A DNA stretch of 64,000 nt from contig OX485804.1 in the NCBI GenBank assembly GCA_950295325.1, positions 23,746,001 through 23,810,000 on the forward strand. Direction: 5' to 3'. A program made the position numbers and the translations under genes. The stretch is from Polytrichum commune (Eukaryota; Streptophyta; Polytrichopsida; Polytrichales; Polytrichaceae). Under the pieces are notes generated by a model. That model was not told where the DNA came from. It searched no databases and saw only the letters and a list, made by a program, of their open reading frames with translations. Positions 12,046-23,400 of the stretch are shown piece after piece. Positions within the stretch are counted from its first letter, which is position 1. The number at the start of each line of letters is the position of its first letter.

Positions 12046-13395
12046 AACGGAGTCGATGCCCTCATCGACTATACTCGTAGTCGGCACACCAATTCTCAAG
12101 TTGCCATCCTCTATGGTGCGGCATTGTGTTTACCTTAGGGCGCGACCCCCACAATGCATCTTCAAATTTGGCATAGTCCCAAAGGTGTCGTTCCTAGGTG
12201 GTCCGTTAGCGACCTTGGATCTCTCATCCAAGGACCTAACCTATACTAGACCCACCTACTTTAGGACTCACTTGGGTTGCCCCTCTTTTGGGGCCTCCCC
12301 CGTTAGGCTCCTCTAGCCTAACATGACACATCTAGGCGAGACCTCAACGCTTCCACTAAGTTGTCTCGGTTGCAACTCCGAGATGACTTTCCATTGTTAA
12401 GCCACGCCTCGATCGCACGGGGGTGATGCCAAGTCCCGCCCGACTCGGTTCCCACTTTGCTCTTTCGAGACATGGGTTCATGACTCCCATGCGCCAACTT
12501 TCGTTAGCTCGCGGGTAGCACTTTTATGAGCACGCGCCATCACCTTGTCCCCGCCCGGACAAGCCCACAACTAAGAAGTTTCTTGGTTTTATCCAAGGCC
12601 CCTCGAAGCCATGGCCCCCAATTACTCGGCTTACCCAACCTAGTTTGGCATGTCTATTCCCCCTCTTCCATTAACCAAGCACAAGTACAAGACTAGGACC
12701 TCATCTCATACTTTTCTCTTTGCACCACTAAAGTTTGGACTTTATTCCCTCAAGCCAAAGAACAAGTTAATGTTGTGGAGCAATTAACCTCGAAGCTAAG
12801 TGTGCTACTAGCGTCTCTCCCCCACTAAAGGAGATTGATGTCCTCATCAATGCCTACGCTTCATTTTATTGGAATCCTTAGCCTTAGTTTCTCCAAAGTG
12901 CTTCACCAATTCATTGGTGTTCACCATGTCTCTTGCCGCCACCCAAGCGGTTTCTTTCTCATGGTATCCTCACCATTTCACCAAGTACTCCTTTGTACTT
13001 TTTCTTTCATTTTCACTTGGGCTTCCTACACTTGAGGATGCCCTCTTACCTCATGTTCCAAATGACGTCCACAAGGTGGGGAGGTGGCCTAATCACTTGC
13101 TTGTGTTCAGGCCACAAGGTGTCGTCCTAAAATGACTTTCGTAATGAGACATGAAATGTCGGATGCACTTTGATCTCCGGCGGTAATTCCAACTTATATA
13201 TGTCCTTGACCACTTGTTCCACAATGGGAAACGGAGCTCCAATTTTGGACATAAACTTTGGAGTGAGGCCTTCCGGCTAAGTGAAGTTGTTCACATTCAA
13301 CAACGCCTTTTGGCCCACCTCATTCTCCACTTCGCGTCTTCCGGCATTGACTTGCACTCCGTAGCACCTTCGGGTTTTCTCCACCAACAACTTGG
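12046..13395 (-). other. Gypsy internal 3' region, non-coding
   Basis: This lies between the integrase remnant and the polypurine tract. No sustained frame or recognisable chromodomain is visible. Part of it (about 12140-12695) is found again at 43826-44385 in a separate truncated copy. Confidence 0.6.
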
Positions 13396-14262
13396 TCATC
13401 TCCAAGACTTGTTTACATTCTTGGCCAAGTCCTCACCATCTTGGTTGAACTCTAGTGTTGAATGTGCCCCCTCGAGAGCTAGGTTAATAGGTTGGAGCGC
13501 ATCCACTCCATAAGCCACCACGAAAGACCACCCCTTGGTAGCCAAGTGCGTGGCTACATTGCAATTACACTCCGCTCGACCCACATAGTCCGCCCAATCT
13601 CCTTGGTCCGCCCCCACCAAGTTCCTCAAGTATTGCTTCAAGACTCCATTCACACGTTCCGATTTCCCATTCATTTGGGAATGCAAGGTCGTGCTAAACC
13701 TTAGTTTCATTCCGACCTCCTTAGAGCAATGCATTGAAAATGCACTTGTGAACTTTGGATCTTGATCCCACACAATCACTCTTGGCAACCCGTGGTGCCT
13801 CAACCATCCTTTGAGAAAAGGCTATGCGGTCTCCAACGCGGTGGCGGTTCCCACAATCGGCACCATGTGTGCCCACTTGGCAAACCGCTCTACCATCAAC
13901 AAGATGGCATCATACCCATGTGACTCCGGGAAACTTGTGATCAAGTCCATGCACATACCATGCCATGGCGCCAACGGGATAGGCAACGGTTGCAAGAAGC
14001 CGCCTTGCTTTTGGTAAGAGGCTCGGTTCACTTTGCACTTTGATTCAAGCCTTCACAAAGTGGGCTATATCTTCCTTTATGCACCGCCAATGGTACCTCT
14101 TTGACACATTCTATGGCGGTTTTTTCTTTCTCCTCTATGGCCGGCAATAGGACTATCATATTCCTCCTTCAAAACCGATAGCCTCAACTTGCCTTGTGGC
14201 ACATATACCCGACTTTGTTTGCACTTGAACAATCCGTCCACCAACTTAACCTCTTTGAGCAC
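13396..14262 (-). pseudogene. Integrase remnant
   Basis: Minus-strand frames here read as a Gypsy integrase in pieces. First comes a His-containing zinc region (SPIAGHRGERKNRH, 14262-14077). The core start follows (WHGMCMDLITSFPESHGYDA, 14031-13822) with the first catalytic Asp. Then come the second Asp (VIVWDQDPKFTSAFSMH) and the Glu-containing SERVNGVLKQYLRN (13803-13396). The usual HPQTDGQTER-type motif is altered to LHSQMNGKSER. Frameshifts and stops separate the pieces, so no active enzyme can be made. Confidence 0.8.
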
Positions 14263-14524
14263 CTTGCTCTTGCGAAGCTCACCTAAAAGCTTTTGTGCTT
14301 TGGGGTAGTTAATTTACCCCTCCCGTATCTTGCATCACAAGTTTCGTTTGCCGGCACACATTAGCCACAAGGTTTGGATGGTTCTCATTGCTTGGAACTC
14401 TTCCGGTCTACTTCGCGCATCTGGCACCACATTTCCACGGTCCGGTTTGTGGATTAAATCCACCTTCATAAGCGCCAAACTATCATGCCTCCGCAATGAC
14501 TTGGCGTTCACTTATGCTTGTATG

Positions 14525-15565
14525 TCAAAATACTTTTAGGACACATTGTCCATGTAGACCTTTGCTTTGTGCGACCCCATATAATGTCGCCACATCTTCA
14601 AGCAATGCACTACGGCAAAGAAGTTCTTTGTCATGAGTTGGTTGTCTTCTTTGACAACCATCGAGCTTCATGCTCCCATATGCAATGGCCATCCATCTTA
14701 CACAAAATCCACCATTGGCAAAGTCATTCACCCCCGTATGCACCTCAAAAGGTTTGTCAAGCTCCGCGAACTTGAGCACGGGCGGCGAAGAGAACTTGCT
14801 CTTAAGCTTCCCCAAAGACTTGGTGACAAGGCTCATCCCATTCTTGGGATAGCCATTTCTTTCACGAGTCACACAAGGTCGGACAACCATCGAGCTTCAT
14901 GCTCCCATATACAATGGTCATCCATCGTGCATCAACATCCACCAATGGTAAAGTCACTCGCCCCCGTATGCACCTCAAAAGGTTTGTCAAACTCCAAAAA
15001 CTTGAGCACGGGTGGCGAATAGAACTTCGTCTTAAGCTCCTCAAAGACTTGGTGGCAAGGCTCATCCCACTCTTGGGATAGCCATTTCTTGCACAAGTTG
15101 GACAAGGTTGAACAACCATCAAGCTTCATGCTCTTATATGCAATGGCCATGCATTTTGCCTTAACATCCGCCAATGGTAAAGTCACCCGCCCCCGTATGC
15201 ACCTCAAAGGTTTGCCAACTCCACGAACTTGAGCACGGGCGGCGACGAGAACTTGGTCTTAAGCTTCCCGAAGGCTTTGTGGCAAGGCTCATCCCACTCT
15301 TGGGATAACCATTTCTTGCACACGCCGGACAAGGTTCAACAACCATGGAGGTTAATGCTCCCATAAGCAATGGTCATCCATCTTGGATCAACATCCGCCA
15401 ATGGTAAAGTCCTTCGCCTCCATGTGCACCTCAAAATGCTTACGAAAATCCGGAAACTTAACCACATCTTGTGAAGAGAACTTACTCTTGAGCTCCCCAA
15501 AGGCTTGGTGACAAGGCTCATCCCACTCTTGGGATAGCCATTTTCCTCAATAAGTTGATTAAGGT
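14525..15565 (-). pseudogene. RNase H-side remnant with four tandem copies
   Basis: A segment of about 228 bp, marked on the plus strand by CAACCATCGAGCTTCATGCT-like text at 14653, 14882, 15111 and 15338, is present four times in tandem. Each copy encodes part of the reverse transcriptase-RNase H connection: WDEPCHQ, PPVLKF, DKPFEVHT and AYGSMKLDGC. Normal Gypsy elements have one. The copies differ from each other, and each has its own stops or frameshifts. The multiplication is therefore not brand new and must have been inherited through transposition. Confidence 0.8.
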
Positions 15566-16247
15566 CCTAGCAACCTTCAAAAACTCTTGAATGAAGTGGT
15601 GGTAGTAGTTGGCTAGGCCAACAAATGACCTAAGCATTTTTTTGAATGAAGGGCCAATTCTCCTTTTGGATTGCTTTGACATTCTTCATGTTCATCCACC
15701 AACGTCCTTTGTCACCACATACCTCAAGAACTCAATCTCTCGTTGAGCAAAGTTATTTTTCACTCCTTGGCGGTAATTTTTTTGGGCAACACATTGGTGA
15801 ATACATCCTTGTATCTCACCAACATCCCACCAATGTGATTTGGGGGAGGCCCATCTTTCCTCGCCTCCCCATACGTTCTTTGGAGTTGCTCCAATTGAAC
15901 CACGACAATTATGTTTATATTTTGCATTTGGTCCATTAAGACCAAATTCAACTTGGGTCCTCCTACCATAGGAGTCCTTGTCAATTTGAACTTCAATTCT
16001 TTGCTATTATGACACATCATAATGCATTGCAAACACCCGGCTTGCACCTCACATCTATCATGTGAGTTTCAAAGAAGGCGGCCTTCACAATGACATGTAT
16101 TTCATCTATTTCACTTGGTGTGAAATTTTGACAAAAATCCAATGTCCCACATTGAAAGGTTACATGCATCGCGGCCTCCTTTGTCTCATGCGGTTCGCCC
16201 TTTCCAAACCGCACCTTGGTGGGCTTGCCCACTCTATCAATTGGCAA
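15566..16247 (-). pseudogene. Protease-side region joined to the end of reverse transcriptase
   Basis: Read on the minus strand, 16247-15760 ends with GPPPNHIGGMLVRYKDVFTN, a stretch that normally leads into the Gypsy reverse transcriptase. The next readable sequence (about 15770-15570) already matches the C-terminal end of that enzyme (AQREIEFLRYVVTKD, then RSFVGLANYYHHF). The fingers and palm, including the YxDD catalytic motif, are missing. The simplest reading is an internal deletion of several hundred bases. Confidence 0.7.
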
Positions 16248-16372
16248 GCCCCAACTCCCTTGTGAGCTTTGGGCTCATGAAAGAGTCCATTGCCTCTTTG
16301 TCAACTCATGAGACATATCTCCCATTCATTTGAGCCTCAAGGTACAAAAGACTTGGCCTCGGCTTAAGGGTA

Positions 16373-17328
16373 CTAGCCTTGGCCACAATGCCATCGTCTT
16401 ACATTTGGTCCTCCGCAACTTGGCTTGGCTTGGTCCGCAAAGCCAACTTCAAACATTTCGTGCGCGGGACAAATTGGTTTGGTGCCACAAAACCAATTTC
16501 TAATAGTTTGTCCGCAAAACAAACATGTTTTGACTTGGTAGCACAAAGCCACCTTCCCACACTCCGTCCGCGGCACGAACATGAATTGCCTTGGTAGGAC
16601 AAACCCACCTCCCAACATTCCGTCCGCGGCACAAGTATGATTTGCTTTGGAAGCATAAAGCCACCTTTCAACATTCCGTCCGCGGCACCAACATGTTTTG
16701 CCTAAGTAAAATGGACCAAACAATTTGCACTCATTTCTTTGGGACCTACTTTGGCTAAAGTCACTTGTGGTGATGCGCCGCCAAACTTCTCTTTGGGACC
16801 ATCGGCTTCAATGCTCTTGCGAACTTGATGGTCCCCACCATGTCCTAAAAAAGCCTTGGGGACTTAAACAAAGCATCCACCACCCGCTTTTAAAACCCCA
16901 CCTAAAACGATGCATTTCTTAGAAAGCTCGTCCGTTTTAGGTGTATCCTTCATTTGTGCGTTTGAATAGCGCACATAGGCCTTAAGAGGCCATGGGTGCC
17001 TCATTAGCACCAAGTTCATTTCAACATCCGAACCTTCGAAGCATCTCGAATTGAATTTCAATCCAACATTAATACCCTCCAAGGTTTTGGGTGCATTCGG
17101 TATTCTAGGCCCCAAATGTTTTTTTTGAGGTTTGCGGGAGCCCTTTTCAAAGCACTCCTCCATTTTCCTTACCAAATCCACCCTCATGCCCACCATTGTC
17201 ATTAGAACCAATGGTATGGTCAAATTCCACTTGCACATGATCCTTGTTCCAATTTGAGCCTCACAACCTTTTGGAAACCCCGGGCTCACCATCATAACCC
17301 GCATTTTTGATAGCCATGTTTCCCTCAA
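16373..17328 (-). pseudogene. Gag-side region with an internal minisatellite
   Basis: The minus-strand frame at 17328-16864 (154 codons) lies where gag is expected, directly after the primer site. No CCHC knuckle is visible. At about 16430-16710 a unit of roughly 57-60 bp containing TCCGTCCGCGGCAC is repeated four to five times. This creates longer frames that are not likely to be real proteins. The gag assignment rests on position only. Confidence 0.5.
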
Positions 17329-17349
17329 AGTGCGAGCTCAAAACTTGGA

Positions 17350-17366
17350 ACCCTGCTCTGATACCA
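17350..17366 (-). promoter_or_regulatory. Primer binding site, initiator tRNA-Met type
   Basis: On the minus strand, two bases after the 5' LTR, the sequence reads TGGTATCAGAGCAGGG. TGGTATCAGAGC is the standard complement of the 3' end of plant initiator tRNA-Met. It shows that the element is read on the minus strand, with 17369-18341 as the 5' LTR. Confidence 0.92.
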
Positions 17367-17368
17367 AG

Positions 17369-18341
17369 TGTCGCAACCCTTGCTAGGTCCCTTAATAATC
17401 TTGCCAATTTTCAATTCTAGCAAAGGTTACGAGTCGCTAACCCTTCGCATTCCGCCATGCTAATGGTTAGCTCCTCTTACCCCGGACCAATAGTTCATAG
17501 GAGGGAACCAACCCTCCTACTTTGCTTTCGGGACTCACCCCTTAATCGGTAACCCATTTCCCCAATGTGGACTTCCATCCATGGAAGTCCAATCCTATGT
17601 TGATCATCGCGTTGCCGGAGCAACACTACAACAACCCGAACCATACTAGGCAACTATGGCCTCACAATAGGCCAAAGCCCATGGAGGCCTTGCCGTTCGG
17701 CCTCGGGTGGGTGAGGCCACACCACCTCACCCATATAAGCCTCTAGGACTTCACGCGGGGCCCCTACCCCACCGTCAACCAACCTCTTGTCTCTCTACCA
17801 AGAGTTGGGGCCAAGTGGACATTTTCCTTTAGCTGCTGGGCCTAGAACCCACTAGCAGCTTAAGACCATCATAACTTCCTTGTATGATGTCTGATCATAA
17901 CAACCAACCACTCCATCTTCATCTACGCTTCACGTGGATGCCGATGGACTCCTCACTTGCCCCATTCGGACAAGTATTGAGGACGTTATGCCTGTTTGAA
18001 CCTTGGCAGTCTCGGGAATCACTCCCAGGCACTGCTGTAGCAGGGCGCTGTCCCGGGACAGCGCCCCACTCAAATGGCCATAACTCCTAGCTCACACCTC
18101 CGATTGAGGTGTTCTTGAGCTTTCTAGAATCACCACGCCATGAGCTACGCATAGCTCATGGCCTTACCCTTGTGCCTCCCAGTCTTCGTGGGTGGGAGGC
18201 GTTCCCAACGCCCGGGGCCCTCACCCACACTAGGATCACTTGGGCCCTCTCACCAACGGCGCCACAAGTCCCGGGTGTCACTCCGGGGTCCCCCTTGTGC
18301 CCATGGTGTTTCGGGCACTCCTCATGGAGAGGTGCGCGACA
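17369..18341 (-). repeat. 5' LTR of the Gypsy element (973 bp)
   Basis: The same length and, as far as I can read, the same sequence as 11060-12032. It ends at GCGCGACA (plus strand), followed at once by the ACACA duplication and the resumed tnp2 exon. Confidence 0.92.
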
Positions 18342-19534
18342 ACACAAGTTTGAAGTGGTTGACCGTCGAGTATGGGATGCGGATGAGGAGTACGAAGATG
18401 CAGAGGAGGTGCTAGAAGGGGTGGGAACAAAGTACTTGATGACACCAGCATTGAGAGATGTAGCCCACCAATATGCTTTGACGAATTTATCCCTCATGGC
18501 ACCTTTGCATAGGTGAGTGTGACCGTGTTTTTTTTTATTGCACATTATTGTGTCAATGTGCCCTGTTATTTTGCAAAAATATGAACGCCTCTGTAAACCC
18601 CTACTGCCTGAGCGGGCGGATGAGTCCGTCATGAATAATGAATGACTAGTGAATGACTAATGAGCGACTAGTGAGCGACTCGTGAATGACTATTGAATGA
18701 CTTATGAGCGACTAGTTAGCGAGTGGTGAAGGACTAGTGAATGACTTATGAGGGACTATTGAGCGACTGGTGTATGACTATTGAATGACTGGTTGGATGT
18801 ACAGGCAATGGAAAGTGGAACAGGAGGCGAATCCCAACATATCGGCTTTTGGAAAATGGATTAAAGACGTAGTACGCAATCACCCTGTTGACCCGAACGA
18901 TGAGGATGACATGGATAGGGTTCTGATGTGCAGCAGACCGTCACAGTTAGCCACACGATATACGAGGATGAAGGCATATGGAAACCACTTTCGGGTGGAG
19001 GACCAACAGTCCAGGACATTAAAAACCTACGATAGCGGAGTTGCCTCTGTGTTTCACATGCCCTGCGAGGGTTCGGAGGAGGTGACATTGAATTATGTGG
19101 GAGTACTAAAGGATATACTAAAATTGAACTATGGGCCAATTCGTACACCTGTCATACTTCTTAGGTGCGAGTGGATGAAGCAATTTGACAATCGGGGCAA
19201 CCCAACGTATGTAAGAGATGAGGCTGGATTCATGGTCGTGAATTTCCGCCACAGGGTTCCTCAGATGTTGGATCCGTTCATATTTCCCAGCCAAGCGACT
19301 CAAGTATTTTGGTCAGACGAAGTGCGGAAACCGGGGTGGAAAGTAGTCTTGGCAAAGGAGGCACGCTCCCAAAGACATGAACAGAGCACACAAGATGTCT
19401 TCATGACCACCACCGAAGAAACGGATGGCATGCAGTTGGCAAACCATGTGCCTCCCCCGCCCACCACAGCGTCATTGGTGGGAGCCATAGAACTATCAGA
19501 TTCCGATAACTCATTAGCACTAGCTAAATTTTAG

Positions 19535-20440
19535 GTGTTTGTTTTTACAGAAGCCTAGCTGGGGTCACAAATGTCCTTAATGGTTGTATTTAACAATATT
19601 GTGACTGAACTACAACTCCACTATGACTAAGACGTCCACGTCATCGAGTACGTGGCATGATAAATGAAAAAGATTGTTCTTGCCCAGTACCCTCCATTGA
19701 ACACATGATTTCAGACCTGCATCATATGTGCACATTGGCAATGTATATCTTCCATATATGTACTTGCAATCTGTTGGTGAGTCATGGTTAAGTATGGGTT
19801 AGTGAAGGGCAACACAGAAATGACTGCACAGTTGCTATATGAGAGTTGTTTTGGCACGTCACACCGGCATGGATGAGTTGGACGATGAATAACTAACCTT
19901 TCACCAAAAGTTGCACATGTCATCCACGAGTCATTTCAGTAACTGAACAATGACTAAACGCTTGTACACGTCATCCCAATCTTGGCGGGCGTGTGAGTCA
20001 GTCATTGAGCTCGAAATTCGTAGTCATTATTTTGACAGGTCACTATTATCGAGAATAATTTTCACTCAATTAATCCCTAATTTCCACATCATTAGAGGGA
20101 TGTAAGTGCCACATCACATATTTGTGTTATTTTTAAATAATAGTAAACACGTAGTCGTTAAATCACGACCAGATAATGGCTAACAGTCAGCCACGTCAAG
20201 ATATTCTATCCACGTCATACACGAATGGATGTAGTGGATGAAATTTGTTAGACATAAAATGAGTATGTTGTGCGGTCGTCAACAGAGTTCATCTTTAGTC
20301 ATTTAAATGACTAAACAATGACTCACATGTTAGCCACGTCACACAAGGTGACTTCATCAGGCATCACAGTCGTTTAATGAGTTGTTTAGGACACTGAGTC
20401 ATTGATACCCTGGTTGGAATGGACAAGGTTTGTTGTAGTG
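19535..20440. repeat. CACTA-1 3' subterminal region and right terminus
   Basis: After the tnp2 stop, the motifs AGTCATT, AGTCGTT, TGACTAA and CACGTCA recur many times in both orientations, as in CACTA subterminal regions. The region ends TTTGTTGTAGTG at 20429-20440, whose complement CACTACAACAAA is a CACTA-type end. The MULE-1 exon begins directly next to it, and its homology to MULE-2 stops at this point. The following TGG (20441-20443) may be half of the 3-bp target duplication. The matching left terminus was not found. Confidence 0.7.
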
Positions 20441-23400
20441 TGGTCCTGAAAATTTCTGGAAGGTGTCATCTCCTTCCGCTGGGGCAGTCTAAATCCTGCG
20501 TTTTCTAAAGAGAGGATCTCTTTGCGGGTTAAGTTGGTCCCCAACTTAACCGGCCATACCTCCGGAACGTTCGGGACTGAGACCACCCACCTCCTTTTTG
20601 TACCCTTAACGCATCTCTCAATGTCGTCATTGCAGAAAAAGAAGTCTTGAGGGTCCAATCTCTTCTTCCGATAGTTATCCATGAGGCCTGAGTAGGTAGG
20701 TGCAACGGTGCTCTTCCCGTCTTGTACAATCCGAGCGACGCACTTCTTCTTGGTGATTGCTTGTAGAGCAAAGCAAGCCTTCGCAGATGTCTTAGGCAGC
20801 CGTGCGATGTGCCACTGGGCAGGGTTGCATAATGTTTCCTCAATCGCGGTGATGTGGTGCCGATCCACCCGCTGCGGAGCGTCGTGTGTTGGAAATTGCG
20901 GTTCGTTTTCATCTGCAGTTGTGGGAGAATCTGGAGTTGTCACAGGAGGTGGAGAATCGTTCAGTCGGGCAGATCTGGTTTGGACGCGTGGTCGGGATAT
21001 ACTGATCTTGTCTGGCCTGTGAGATTCACGTTCGTCACCGAAAGCAGTATCCGGTTTACGCTTCAAAGAAACAAATACCTCTTCCCCTTCGAGGTGGGGA
21101 ATCCTGGTGCACCACTCGTCACCGCCAGGCATCTTCAAGATGGCCTCATGCAGCGGTTTCGAGATTCCTGTTTTTACGGCAGACCTCTGAGCACGCCTCA
21201 GCTTCAATTCCTCCTTCGACGGTCCAATTCCAGGGTTCTCTCCCTTTAGGAATTGGGAATATGCTAAGCACTGCATGAAAGCACGCACGAAGTCATCGAT
21301 TGTTGCCACATAAAGGTCGCTGCCCCGATCGCCAGATTGTTGCTTCCACTTGTTGTGGATAGATTCAGCAAGGTTACAGGATGGCATTTCCGCTAGTTCA
21401 GCTTCACTTAGATCCTGCAATGCCCATACAGTCCGAATTAGAATAATGGCGGAATCAATGTAGTTGAAGCATAAAGTGGGAACTATACAGGAAATATAGA
21501 GGGAAGCATAGACTTACCAACTCCATAAATCCACCCCATTGGCGGTAACGGAAATGCCAGAAGGCCAGCCAGAGCTCCAGTCGAGGTAGACCTTGTTCAG
21601 TTGCTGCCCCGGATGTCGCGCACCTCTCCATGAGGAGTGCCCGAAACACCATGGGCACAAGGGGGACCCCGGAGTGACACCCGGGACTTGTGGCGCCGTT
21701 GGTGAGAGGGCCCAAGTGATCCTAGTGTGGGTGAGGGCCCCGGGCGTTGGGAACGCCTCCCACCCACGAAGACTAAGAGGCACAAGGGTAAGGCCATGAG
21801 TTATGCGTAGCTCATGGCGTGGTGATTCTAGAAAGCTCAAGAACACCTCAATCGGAGGTGTGAGCTAGGAGTTATGGCCATTTGAGTGGGGCGCTGTCCC
21901 GGGACAGCGCCCTGGTGCAGCAGTGCCTGGGAGTGACTCCCGGGACTGCCAAGGTTCAAACAGGCATAACGTCCTCAATACTTGCGCGAATGGGGCAAGT
22001 GAGGAGTCCATCGGCATCTACGTGAAGCGTAGATGAAGATGAAGTGGTTGGTTGTTATGATCGGACATCATACAAGGAAGTTATGATGATCTGAAGCTGC
22101 TGGGGGGTTCTAGGTCCAGCAGCTAAAGGAAAATGTCCACTTGGCCCCAACTCTTGGTAGAGAGACAAGAGGTTGGTTGACGGTGGGGTAGGGGCCCCGC
22201 GTGAAGTCCTAGAGGCTTATATGGGTGAGGTGGTGTGGCCTCACCCACCCGAGGCCGAACGGCAAGGCCTCCATGGGCTTTGGCCTATTGTGAGGCCATA
22301 GTTGCCTAGTATGGTTCGGGTTGTTGTAGTGTTGCTCCGGCAACACGATGATCAACATAGGATTGGACTTCCATGGATGGAAGTCCACATTGGGGAAATG
22401 GGTTACCGATTAAGGGGTGAGTCCCGAAAGCAAAGTAGGAGGGTTGGTTCCCTCCTATGAACTATTGGTCCGGGGTAAGAGGAGCTATCCATTAGCATGG
22501 CGGAATGCGAATGGTTAGCGCTCGTAACCTTTGGTAGAAATGAAAATTGGCAAGATTGTCAAGGGGGGCTAGCAAGGGTTGCGACACCGGATGACATCCA
22601 CCATGCCCGAATTGCCAAATACTTTGTCTCGGCCTCCGCCATCGATTTTGCATTCTTGTATTGCTGGCATAGTATTCGATGCTGATGTTGCAGGTCTTGA
22701 CGGATGTCGGCCTTGGTATGTTTCTCCAAGGACTGCGTCCAATGGAAAAGACAAGTCCTCTCTCTATCCACCATCTTCTCAGACACATCTCCACTTCCGT
22801 ATATGATTCGAACAGCATTCCAGTTGGCTTGGGCACTGTCGGCCATGAAACCTTTAAAATTGACTTTGTCCACTCCATGTTGAGCCATGAGAGCATTCAG
22901 GTTCTTCCATACAACTGACTGGGCTGCAACATCTTCAGACTGCATGTCGCATACTGCGATGGTCATGACATGGCAATATGTGGAATCGTACACATGGCAA
23001 GCCATTGTCGTCCACGACCTGACACGTTTGACATGGTCAAACATTATCCAGGAGTTCTCCAAGTCACCACCGGGTTGCATTCGTTTGACAAGGTCAACTC
23101 CGCTGCCCGGTCCAACTTCAGACATCTTGAAGACAAAAACCTTGTCCATGTCCGCTCCTTGCCCTGGAAACCTATTCTATTGCACGAACCTCCAATTGCT
23201 AGCACCGCGTAACTTGGTAATACTGTCCATGACTCCAAAGCGACGCATAGTCCTGAACGTGGTGACTGCGTTACGAATGTTGGGCGAGGTGAGGTGCTTA
23301 CACCGATCGAAAATAACTTGCAGCTCGTCCAGCTCCAAGATCTTTTGTGGGTCACCTTCTTTAGCAAGGAGGAGTGGGCCCAGTACTTCCTTTGCAGTTT

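Larger units (their letters stand above)
11055..18346 (-). mobile_element. Ty3/Gypsy-like LTR retrotransposon, defective, in CACTA-1 tnp2
   Basis: The element occupies 11060-18341, with a perfect ACACA duplication on each side (11055-11059 and 18342-18346). The LTRs are 973 bp each and begin and end TG...CA when read on either strand. The primer site and polypurine tract place the element on the minus strand. Internal order on that strand is a gag-like region, a pre-reverse-transcriptase region, a reverse transcriptase that has lost its palm, multiplied RNase H-side sequence, and integrase. Integrase after RNase H is the Gypsy order. All reading frames are broken. Both LTRs look identical by eye, so insertion was recent despite the defective coding region. 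Confidence 0.92.
8115..19534 (+). pseudogene. tnp2: CACTA-1 transposase (Tnp2 family), split by an LTR element
   Basis: Predicted exons: 8115-9857, 10327-11059 continuing at 18347-18512 after the Gypsy insertion, and 18805-19534. Without the insertion the frame is open throughout, about 1,120 residues; 8088 is an alternative start. Order of domains: an N-terminal transposase-associated zinc region (HCPCSKCKG), the Tnp2 transposase core (for example HFPLIPRLRRMF, NPFKLQRTSWSTWPV, CPVCGPHF), a DUF4218-like region (LDVMHCEANFSKN, RWMYPIERYMKTLKHYVRN) and a DUF4216-like end (FWSDEVRKPGWKVV). Tnp2 proteins cut and join CACTA ends in the nucleus. Introns are GT-AG, and the last holds subterminal-type repeats. 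Apart from the insertion I see no lesion. Confidence 0.9.

Noticed and set aside
11575-12316. Plus-strand frames of 68-155 codons in the LTR region
   Set aside because: The portions within the LTR occur in the second LTR at the same offset, so they are LTR sequence, not genes.
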